From Ectobius pallidus (lineage: Eukaryota; Arthropoda; Insecta; Blattodea; Ectobiidae), in NCBI GenBank assembly GCA_964059195.1, contig CAXKWD010000011.1, positions 9,626,366 through 9,690,365 of the forward strand: DNA of 64,000 nt. Direction: 5' to 3'. The translations under genes were made by a program, and so were the position numbers. The notes under the pieces are model-generated. The model made no database searches. It worked only from the letters and a program-made list of their open reading frames with translations, and was not told the DNA's origin. Positions within the stretch are counted from its first letter, which is position 1, and each line of letters begins with the position of its first letter. This document shows, piece by piece, positions 25,001 to 37,000 of this stretch.

Positions 25001-28000
25001 AATTTTAAAACCAAAATGATATAATTTGGCTTATGCTTAGAATAGTAATAAAAAACATTTTGGTAATTTCATTTTGTAGCAGAATTCAGGCTCTGTTGAA
25101 TAGCAACAATTGTTGAGAACAAATCACTGTAAGAAAACAGTTGAAAATAAAAAATATTTATAGAAAATTGTGAATCATGAACTAAGTTATTGATAAGGCA
25201 AGTAACGAAATAATATTAAAAAACCCTTTGTTATGATAAGGAGTTGCAGGCATTGAATGGAGGGAAAAGAAGGTTGTAAGTAATATTTTAGAACGAAACT
25301 TGCATTGGCTTACATTTGTGTTTAGTATTAAAAATTTAAACCATCTAGTTTATGGACCAATTTTCAATGCTGAAACAGTTATTTCTTTTATTCTGAATTG
25401 TAAGTGGCCCTAATTAAGAGAGACATGTTAATAGTAGTTGTAGGAGTAATAGTATCTGTGGTGGTTAAAATGAAGGAAATGGATATTTATTTTTACTAAA
25501 GGAAAGACGTTAGGGAAGATAAAAGTTGAGATGGTTGGGCTATTTATAGTTTTTCTAAGTCACTATTTATTCCAATGTTTCTGAGCATTGACTAATTCTG
25601 TCAATAAAGCTAAAATGAGATTGTGCGGGTTAGCACTATCTTCCCACTACCCCTTCAATTATTATAATGGGCTAGAACTTTTTTCTTTACACTTAGATAC
25701 GAGCAATGTTGTTAAAATAAATTATTGTCAACTGAAATCAAAGAAGGGTGAAATAACATTGGGAGAGGAATAAAAAGGAGAAAGAGGTTAGAAGAAATAA
25801 TATTCATGTTGTTAAAGCTAAACTACATGTGTCCTTTCTGTGTATAAAGGAAAGAGATCAATTATTTTTCTGAATGAGGGGGAAAACACTAAAGCTATGA
25901 AGCTGTAATAAGATATTACAATAGCCTATAGGCATATTTTAATTCAGAAATTATTATTTCAATATAGAAATTTTGATTAGTAAGTCAGAAAAGCTTAATT
26001 TCGAGATTTTATCATGTTGCAATCAGGATGACGCTGTACTTGTGCCTGTTATGTCCTAAGGTATAACTAGTAACGTGTGTGAAGGGAATTCCCCGTTGAG
26101 TCCGTTTAACAGAGTTTTCAAAGAAAGACGCTGGAGACGGTTGAATAATCAGCCAATGGCAGAGCCTGATTTATTATGGAATTAAAGTTGTAAACCCTTT
26201 TACATTCGAGATATCGCGGCTCACGAGAACTAAAAGGGAGGCTATATAAATGGCAACCCTTCAGCACCCGCACGCATTATCCTCCTATCCGTCGCCATGT
26301 AAACGTATTATTCACTCATCAGTCGCCATGTAACAATGTATTATTTGATCGCCACTCGCCGAGTACAGACGTCCTCCGGATTCACCAAACTGCCGCCTCA
26401 TTGCATTAGCTTTATTATAATATTACAGTGGCTAATATCGGCGTACAAGTTTTAAATAAACTACAATCAACATCATAAGTGTGTATTATTTAAAAATATC
26501 GACCACACGAAATCCCTGAGAGAGTTTCACAAATAGCTGAGGAAATAATCGGCGACCGTACTTCTTCAAATTTGGTGGCCCAACTGGCGCAGATCCAGTG
26601 TCGAAGATACATCCACGGAATAACAGCGGGGAAGTCCAGAGCAACAGCGAGTGGAACAGCTGAGCGTGAGGAAGGCTGGAGGCAGCGGAAAATCAAGGTC
26701 GAAGGCGGTGATCTGCTAGCTGTACAGACCGTGACGAAAACATCTGGCCCGCAACAGGGAATGAATTCTTCGCTACGAGGGAGGCACCGATAAATAGTAT
26801 ACACATACTATTTTCCAAGTAAGACCTTTTATTTACCTAAGTGCTCCAAAGAAGAAAATTGCGTGTGACGAAAATTTACAGAGATCAAGAAAAATGGCGA
26901 ACTTAGAACAGAATACTGAAAAGATTAGAGTAAATAATTTTGAGGGTCAAGAGATGATGTTGTCAAGGGAGGAAATGATTGTTCTAATGAATATGATGCA
27001 AAGTGTCCGTCAGGTAATAAAAGAGATAAATAGGGAACTTGATACGTATATAGGCAAACCAGTAACAGAAGGAATTCCAGTAAAAGATACTGAGGTAGAT
27101 AGTCAGATAGGAGCAGAAGTGAATAATGTAAATCCTGATGTAGAAACAGCTGATAGTAAGGTCAATGATAGGATTGTTACTGAAAAGTTAGGAACAGCTG
27201 ATTACGAAGCCAACGATGAAACTAAGGAAAAGTTAGGAACAGCTGATAGCGAGGTCAAAGATAGTATTTCTGTAGAGTCAGGAATAGCTGATGGTGAGGT
27301 CAAAGATAGTATTTCTGTAGAGTCAGGAACAGCTGATTACAAGGTTAATGATGAAACTAATGGAAGGTTAGAAACAGCTGATAGCAAATACAAGAATGAT
27401 AATATGATGACTCCAGAATTAGATAATATTGAGATTAATGAAATTGCTATCCAGGAAAATAGGGATGATAGGAAAAATGTAGAATCAGGAAATCTAAAGA
27501 ATGTTGATTCTAATTTCAAACATGTTGATCCTAATTTCAAAGAAAATGTCAGGAAAAATGCAAACATTTCAACTAGTAACCAGGATAATTTTCGATCATG
27601 CTTAAGAAATATTGATCGTATTCAAAATGTAAATTTTGAAAAATTTGAGGTAGGGGCAGAAAATTTCAGGGACTGGAGTAGATTCCCAGAACAAAAGAAT
27701 GTTCAGGTAGATTGGATGATGATGAATATTCAGAAAGAAATAGAAAATTTCAACCAGTATACTGCCAAGAATCAAAGGAACAACTATAGTATTATAAAAG
27801 ACTATATATATAACTATAGTATTCTTTGGAATGTAGGTCAAGGTTATTGTAAACTTGAAGGGAAAATAAGAAACGTCAATAAGATTGCTAAACATGAATC
27901 AAATATAGGAAAGTTGATAAACAAAGGTGCATGGAGAATCAGGAATTTAAATCCTCCTACAATACCATATCCAAAATCTTGGAATGAGGTTTACTAACTT

Positions 28001-31000
28001 GATGTAAATAAAGATGATATCGATCATGTTTAAATAGAGTTATATGAATAATGTCATTGTTTTAATAAAAGGTTAGGTACATAATAGCATGTAACAACAT
28101 TCTGGAAAAATGTTAGATTACCCATCCATTAATTGAAAAGTCATGAGTGAACAGAATATGTCTACGGCAAAATTAAAACAAATAAATTAAAATGTTATTG
28201 TAGATTTTCCTCATAATGAAAATATCAACGAATATGAGATATCAGCGTGATTAATGAATTGTGTTACAACTAAGTTGAATAATTAAAGTTAATACAGGTA
28301 GTTAATATTTTGATCAATAGGATTGATTATAATTTGAACCATTTTCTTAAGATCTGAAGATTGAGTAGTAAAGATTCTATAAATTACCCTCCGATGGTGT
28401 CAACTAATGAAAGAGAATAGTGTAGTGTTCCCTATAAGAATTATATTATTGAATATGTATCCGCCGTAGATGCGTGAATGAGATAGAAGATAGTCACAGG
28501 AAATAAATGATTAAATCATGTTGAGAGTTCCATGATGTTAAGTAAATAAATAGTTGTGAGGATAAGCAACGATATTATTATTCCTACTGTTGAGTAGATG
28601 TTATTGTGGAGTAAATATGTTCGTGGCGTATTAAGGGACTACAATTGTAAGGGAAATAAGAATTTCATGGAGGAGATGCTTAAGAGAAAAGATTGATAGC
28701 ATTTAACTTACTTTACTGAGGATTGATAAAATATGGTTCTTAAAAATTTTGAAATATTTTGCTGATTACGCTAATTTTTGCCAAGTATATAAGGTTGACT
28801 TGATAGGAAATACGCAATTGAAGTTAGTAACTACCAAAGGAAGATAAATATAATTACTGTGTCAAAAAAAAAAATATATATATAAATGAGGATGATAAAC
28901 ATATAGCTGATGTATTTGAAATTATTTACAGTGCCGTATTAAATTTTAAATGAAAAAATTTTAAGTTCTGGATGGAGGAAAAATAAAATGTTGATATACG
29001 CTATTATGACCGATACATAGATAGAATTGCTGTACTAGGATGAATAACAATTATCTAAAGAATTTTCAAGGTAAAGGCACAACGCCAAAATAATAACCAA
29101 TATCAACAAAGAATGTTGAGTGTTATGTATTGTATAAGAATGAATGATTGTGTTGAGAGTTCTCCACGTAATATTACCAAACAAAGTGAAAAAACCCTTG
29201 CGAATGATTAATCGATGCTAGAATGTTAATGCATGATGGTATGACGTAATTTTAACCAGCCTTCATGAACATAGTTCTAATATATTCCACTGATACATCC
29301 ACTATGATCTTCGTAAAGAATTGAAAAGGCTAAAAATTTTGTGGTTAGAAAGTGTGAATCTAATCCATAACCTATAGCATCATTGTTTACATCCAACGTA
29401 TGGTCTGAGTGACATACGAATGCGTTTCCATGTGTCGTGGTGATATGAGCAAGTGAATGTATAAATGTAATTTTCATAATATATCAAGTGTGATTGAATT
29501 TCAAGTATGATTTAAAATAAATACCCCACATGTTGAAGTAATTCGATGAAGGGACGTAAATAATGATAGCTATCTGTTAAAAGTATGATATTTACTATGT
29601 AATGTATGTATGTTTATGTTTATCACTACATTTTTCTATTTTAATTTAGTTATTGTTAATAGAACAAAATATTGATAATATTGTTCATAGTTAATGCACA
29701 TTTTCAAGATGAATAGTAACCCTTATAATCACTAAAGAATTTAGTTAAATATAAGATGATCTGTTGAAAGAAAACGTAAAATGAAAGCTTGATGAAGGGG
29801 AAGCTAAGATAGGATAAATATCCATGATAATGATGATTAAGAGGAAAATATAGGAAAGAGGATAGGTTTAATTTTTGAAATAATAAGGAAAACATGATAT
29901 GAGTGAACATAATTTTCTTTAATTCTAAACTTTATATGTAATATATCCAATGTATACTCATGTAATCATTATTTGTATTTAAATTTTGTAATCTTGAATA
30001 GTGTGCCACTTAAAATCAAAATTATTGAGTTACTTTGAGGTTGTTAATATAAGAAAAATTAAACTTACCTGCTTGGAAGTTTAATGTTTCCTTATATTAA
30101 GGGGCATTTTGAAGCTGTAATAAGATATTACAATAGCCTATAGGCATATTTTAATTCAGAAATTATTATTTCAATATAGAAATTTTGATTAGTAAGTCAG
30201 AAAAGCTTAATTTCGAGATTTTATCATGTTGCAATCAGGATGACGCTGTACTTGTGCCTGTTATGTCCTAAGGTATAACTAGTAACGTGTGTGAAGGGAA
30301 TTCCCCGTTGAGTCCGTTTAACAGAGTTTTCAAAGAAAGACGCTGGAGACGGTTGAATAATCAGCCAATGGCAGAGCCTGATTTATTATGGAATTAAAGT
30401 TGTAAACCCTTTTACATTCGAGATATCGCGGCTCACGAGAACTAAAAGGGAGGCTATATAAATGGCAACCCTTCAGCACCCGCACGCATTATCCTCCTAT
30501 CCGTCGCCATGTAAACGTATTATTCACTCATCAGTCGCCATGTAACAATGTATTATTTGATCGCCACTCGCCGAGTACAGACGTCCTCCGGATTCACCAA
30601 ACTGCCGCCTCATTGCATTAGCTTTATTATAATATTACAGTGGCTAATATCGGCGTACAAGTTTTAAATAAACTACAATCAACATCATAAGTGTGTATTA
30701 TTTAAAAATATCGACCACACGAAATCCCTGAGAGAGTTTCACAAATAGCCGAGGACATACAAACAACGAGGCAGTACTATCTCAAATTTGGCTCCCATAC
30801 GTGTGGCCTAACAGTACGACGACCCACTTCAAATTTGGACACCCAACTGGGGCTCCACTTCAGCTATGACAGTAAAATTTCATTCTAAAGCAACAATACT
30901 TACCTCCAAACCTGCTATCACATCTTTATCAGTGAAATCAAAATGCCTCAGCAACAGTCCAACTGTGAACAGCGCTCTCCTGAAAAATGGACGGCTTTTG

Positions 31001-34000
31001 ACCAGCACAGGAAGTGTTGGATCTTTCTCATAATCCCTTCGATACTCCTTCAGAAAGCCTGAAACAAATAGTAATATTCCTAAGCAAACATACACATGTA
31101 AAACATACTGGAAATGAATTCCTAAAAGAAAAGTTTAACTCTCTAGAAATCTGTCAGCACATCTTATGAAACTGTTTAAGAAACTCTGGCAATATAATAA
31201 CACTGATAAAGTAGTGTAGAATGTCTCTTAATCAGCAAGCAAGGGACTCTAATCCAAAATTGCCTACCTCAGAAGTATTAGTATGGTCAGATGGTAGTGA
31301 AACTTGAGATACAAACTTCTCAAATTGAAGTTTTTACAGTTGCCATTATAATATACCTTATATTTCTTAGAGTTCTTACATTTGTTTCAGAATAAAGCTG
31401 TGGCTCTATTTTGAATGAGTGAATTGTGAAGGTGAAAAACAACTGACTTACAGCTAGACTGTAGGAAAGGAATAGAGAAGATATTATTGGAGAAGACTTT
31501 TCTGACGGAGGCCAGAGAATATGTATGTTGGAAAAGTACATAGTAATAAAGTCACTAATAAGGGGCAGGATAGTAAATAAAAGTAATAACAGACAATTGA
31601 GTGACAACAAAATGAAAGCAGAGTATGGAAAAGCTAATATTTGTCTATTGAGCAATCATACTGGTTCCAAAATCTTCAAGTGATGTGTAACCAAATGCTC
31701 TAACAATGTCCCTAGCATGATCGAAGCTTCAGAGGGGGCAGGATGACTGGCTTCGGTCTTCTCCACGTGGATTACCCTAGCAACCATCCTGGTTAAATGT
31801 CCAGATGGGAAAAACATTCCTCTCGTGAGGATAAGGCCTGTCTTCCCACCTCTAGGCTGACCTTGTGCTGAAGCCTAGAGGGAGTGACTTATTGAACCAA
31901 ACAGCATTATCTTGGATAATATTTTTCTAGCCCGTCTATCCAAAACTCCCACAATTTTTCTGTCCTGGTGGTTTGCCCATATGGCTGAGGTACTCCTCAC
32001 AGGCTGAAGAATCCTCTACCATGGTCTTTATGCCTGAATTCTATTGAGTTTAGTCACAAGTGATATTTTATATTTACCTTAGAATGAAACTAAATGTAAA
32101 AAAATGACAAATAAAGGAACTTGATTGTCAAGTCTGATATTGGCTGATGACCAAAGCTTGTTATAAAATAAAGCACCATGAATATTTCATTAAAAGTCCT
32201 AAAAATACATTAATTTTTTTTTTCATTGTGATTATTAAAAATTAAAACTAATATCCATATATATTTTTTGAACTTGGTTAAATCTGACACTTTAGCCTGT
32301 ATTTCGAATAACACACAGTATATGGGAAACAGGTGTAAGCGTAGTCAATGCTTAAAGTATATGGTGAGGTAGGTCTTGAACATAAACTTCATTTTTTGTA
32401 TAAATACCTGAACTAGTTTTGAAGACCATTATCAGGTGGATCCAAATCACCAAATTATAACTTATGTTACCGTATATAACTTCACTGTGTTAACTTCCAT
32501 CGTAATGTTGAATAGTTGCTAATTCTAGCACTAAGGTGAGGAATTTGAGAACATTCTAGAGGTAAGCCTTTAAAAAGCGCTGATAGTGCTGAATGTGTTT
32601 AACAAACTGCTCGTAGAAAATCTTATCAACAGATTGCAAGCAATAACAATAATATTCATGCTATAACATATTGTTTGCTATCTCCTATATGGTGAAGGAG
32701 ATACGACCAGCACATCAGTAATACGTTTTGGTATGTTTATAGCTAGTTTGGTTGTAAGACTGATTATTGTAATAAGAAATAACATTTTACAAACTGGAAA
32801 AAGCTTAGCATGCTTATTATTTGAGATATCATACCATAATACTTGAGAAAGCAGTCTCGTATGAGCTTAAAGTTCCGAGTAACATTGTTGACAACTGATC
32901 CCAGACATGAAAGGCAGCTGGCCACTACAGTTCTGTCATGCTGCAAGATTAGCTTCACTGAATCCTCTTCCAGCTGAGCAAGGAATGTTTCACTAGGGTG
33001 CTCCATTAGAGGAACAACCAATTCCAAAGTTCGAGCCACACTACTTATGATCTGATAATCTCCTTGTGTCTGTAATTATAACAAATTAACATTATTACAT
33101 TACTGCAAAGTAAAAGATACGATTTACAGGTAAGTTTTTATTAAATGCTGGCTACAAGTAGACCTTGTACAATTAGCAGAGATCAGTGAAATTTATAAGA
33201 CACAATATAGGAACATTTTGTACAATTTCTATTTACTGCTGTCCATTATCTGAAAAACGCACATTTAAATCATGAAATAACACCAATTTATAATAGTTAG
33301 TTAATCTCCTTTAACTACGCAGAGGGGAGCATTGGTACTCCAAATGGAGGATTCATTGACTAAGATGAATTCAGCTATGCTTATTTTCCTATAGAGGACA
33401 GAGGAAGAGGTGGTAAGCCCATTGCCTTGACGGCCAGCTCAAGGAAACTAACGTATTATGTGGACTTGAAAAGGCCAAGGAAATAGGTCCAGAGGCTCAA
33501 TTTAGACTTGGAGTTTTTAATGGGCTGGAAATGTATGACATAAGATCCACGGTTTATAGCCTCTCCCAGACGACTTCGTTCCCAAGATTTTGACTTCCTG
33601 AAAAATTTATCGTTCTCAGCCATGTCTGATCACTCAAGCTGCAGATCCAGATGCAGGCATGCTACACGTAAAATACTCACAACTTACACCAAAGAATCCT
33701 CTTAAGAAAGAACTGAGGATAACCATTAACTGATAGAATGTGAAAAAAGAACAAGAAATGTCATGTCTCTATTCTGAGCAATAAATTTAGAGTACTACAG
33801 GGTGCGGCAGAAAGAACGCCCCGATTTGGGAGATAGATATCTACGTGGTGGGTGGGGGTAGAGGAGCGAGGTGAATATTGCCGAACAGCAACTTAGATGC
33901 TGTTTTAGTTTAGACTATGGCTTGGTCAGGAATGCATCGCGCTAATGCTGTAGAGCAGTTTATTCAAAATGGCGAGTCACCGACAGCAACGCAGCGCAAG

Positions 34001-37000
34001 AACGCAGCGTGCCTTTGCGTACATTTCAGGCTCCAAAGACGGGACATCTGAAAGCCAAGGTGTACCAACATCGTCCCCAAACTTTGGAAGGTCTTAAGGA
34101 GGCAATCCAACAGGAATATGCTGCTGTTCCACCCAAAATGACAATGAGTCATGGACAACTACCGAGAGAGGCTCAATTAGTGTATAAACAATGGAGGCCG
34201 CCACTTGAATGATGTTCTCTTCAAAACACGTTGATGTAAATGGCATCATGTGTGCTTTCAAAGAATTACATAAGATTTTTCATATTTTATTGGGTTTGGA
34301 TATATTTGCCTTCTGTAATCGGGGCGTTCTTTCTGCCGCACCCTGTATAAGCTGTAATTGTGCATTTAATTACTATCTTACCTGACACTTGAGACTGAGG
34401 TAGGGTTGCAATGTTATTGCATGATCTACAAGGAGCTGAGGCCGTATCTTGGCAAACAGGTAGAGGGTTGTCAGACATGCTACCAAGCGCTGTGACGAGC
34501 CCTGCTGGCCTTCATCCTGTTGACTCGTCTCCTCTAGCCTCAATACATTCTCTATAAGGCAATCAACTATCTGCTTACAAGCAGTCAGCAAGGCTTTAGG
34601 AGGTTCAACATTCATCTTTGTTGAATCCTCTTTATCTTCCTTTGGTTTAAAAAGCTGTAAAAAACAGAAACAGTGTTATCACAAAGATCATCTGTGCTCC
34701 AAAACTGTATAATTCTGCATTTGCTGGCATACTCTACAAGCAGAATTCTGAATAATACTTAATAAAATAATCATGTGGTAAGCTTTCCACTTCTCTTTTT
34801 TTAAGATTTCGCTTTGGGAAAATACTAAAACTACAAGGTCTCATCCTCTCTGCCCCCTAAAAGAATGCTACTTCAATTTACTTATGATTTTTTTTAAATT
34901 AATTAATTAATTTATTTATTTAATGTCAGCAAAGAAAGAAACTCTAAACATTCAAGATCTGTTCCCTGTTTCAACATTCACAGTATTTAACAATTCCTTA
35001 ATAAATTAATGTTAATATTAGTAGGGAACTTGCACAGTGACATTGTAATCTGTAGTAAATTTGAATACAGAAAGTTCATACCACCTAAATTTAAATGGCA
35101 CGTAAAATACTTGGTAAAAATTTTAACTGATTATTTATAACATTTTCATCAGTTGACATGAGTAAGAATTTTCCATACTCAAATGATCTACAACTACTTA
35201 GCCTCTGAAAACTTATAGTAATTAATACAAATGACAAATTAAAAAACTTGATAATTATAAGACAATCGGTCTACACCCACTTACGGTATATTAAACTCAC
35301 TTTGTTATTCAGGGTACTGTATGAGGAAAGTAAACTTCAATTCTGCATTCCTCTTTGTGAGTAAGGGAAGCCACAAAATTACATTAGAATCTGAGAACTT
35401 CATGTTATTACCAAAACTTTGGTTCTGCCTGGCATAATTAACATCCGAAGTGTTTTGAAATATCAAATGAACCTTTAATAATTGGGTTAACTGCCCTTCC
35501 ACAACTTGAGCTGTTTATGGGATTGAATACTGTAATGTATTAGCAGTCCTAAAATCGGGAATGTTATTTTCAATAATACTTATTAAATGAACCATGATAC
35601 ACATGGTACAAAAAAGTGGAAATCACAAACCACGAAAGATACTTACACTAAGAAGCAACTGCTCAAACCATTCAAGGCCCATGTCTCGAGAAGCAGCTAC
35701 CACATCTGTGATGTTCATCACTTTCCGCAGCAGAGCTACTGAGTCAAGGGAAGGCCGTTCCCTTACTGGTGTGAACCACATGTTCTGAAATACCTCCATC
35801 ACCAGTTTCCTGATCCCTGTAAAACAAATATTACAAATAAACTCATAGTTCATATATACTTTTATGTTTGGAAGTACTCTTGTGGAGTTGTAAATTACTA
35901 TTATTAATTCATGGGCTATACAACTTTTAGTCAAGAGCTAAGGATTTTAAGCTTTTTAAATTTTTTTATACTAAGGTTTATTATCTAACTACAGATATTC
36001 AGTCAAGTCCGACCATTTAAATTTTTTAAAAAATGTACTATCAAATTACAATATATTCACTCTCACGTATAGTAGTTACAGTCTTGTTATTTCACTTATA
36101 ATTTCATGTACATTTGTTCTTTTTGTGTGCAGTGTCGTTTGATGGAATGGAACATGAAATTTTCTTTAACTTAAAAGATATGTAAGGATAATCTAATAAG
36201 CTTTATACAAGCTCATAATTATTGCTTTACTCAAAAGTTATCATAAAAAAGAGCAAAATAACAGACAATATCCATGGAAATTACCTTCTTCATCATTCAC
36301 TCTACGAATCATCTTCACGCATATTTCAGGAATCTTTGGAAATTCTGGGCACTCCATACAGATGTCTTTAAGGATTTTGATCACACGTTTTCTCACACTC
36401 ACACCAGTATCCTGTAAAAAAGAACAGATAATATATTTAAAGCCGATACATGGTGGATGTTATACAACAGTCACTGAAATTATTGTTTTACTAGCAACTT
36501 ATTCATGTACAATTGTAAACCTCAAGCTGTACACAATTGTGTAACAAATGCCTTCAGTTATAAGTATGTCCAAGAGAAGCAGACTGCTCATGAGGTCAGC
36601 AAACCTAACTGAAAACCTGGGTTCGATTCCTGTCCAAGACATATTTTCCTCTAAAGAATATACTTTCAAGTAAACAATAACCCTACTTTAATGTCCCTTC
36701 TTTTAGAAATTTAAAAATTACCACAAGAACAATGTAATATTTAATTTCCTAATTCCCGCTTTTAAGGCACCCAACCTTTTAAAAAAAATACTGCTTCTAG
36801 TACTGTTTCTAAGCAATAAGTATTTTGAAAATCTATAAACCATACTTATATGTTTGCATATTAAAACTGAATTTCTAAACTGGTGAAATGGAACCTACCT
36901 TGACAATCCCAACAAGTGTTTTAGATACCACATCAACAGCGCAAACTTATAACAAAGGAAAATGATTTTGAAAGTATGTATAAAAATATGACTGGCTGTT

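Larger units (their letters stand above)
25898..30748 (+). mobile_element. LTR retrotransposon lacking pol (LARD/TRIM-like)
   Basis: Two directly repeated LTRs lie 4212 bp apart, looking identical without indels over about 639 bp. The interior of about 3.5 kb has one 367-codon ORF and no reverse transcriptase, integrase or protease. A short purine run (AAGGGG, 30099-30104) lies just before the right LTR. It probably depends on an autonomous partner. No clear target duplication was found. Confidence 0.85.

Noticed and set aside
26490..26804. ORFs of 104 and 73 codons on opposite strands after the left LTR
   Set aside because: They overlap the LTR end and leader, with no domain and no continuity with the 367-codon frame.
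31690..32045. SINE or protein-coding retrocopy
   Set aside because: GC-richer and repeat-like, but no polymerase III boxes, tail, duplication or reading frame could be shown.
36585..36630. tRNA gene on plus strand
   Set aside because: B-box is perfect, but A-to-B spacing is short and no complete acceptor stem is seen.
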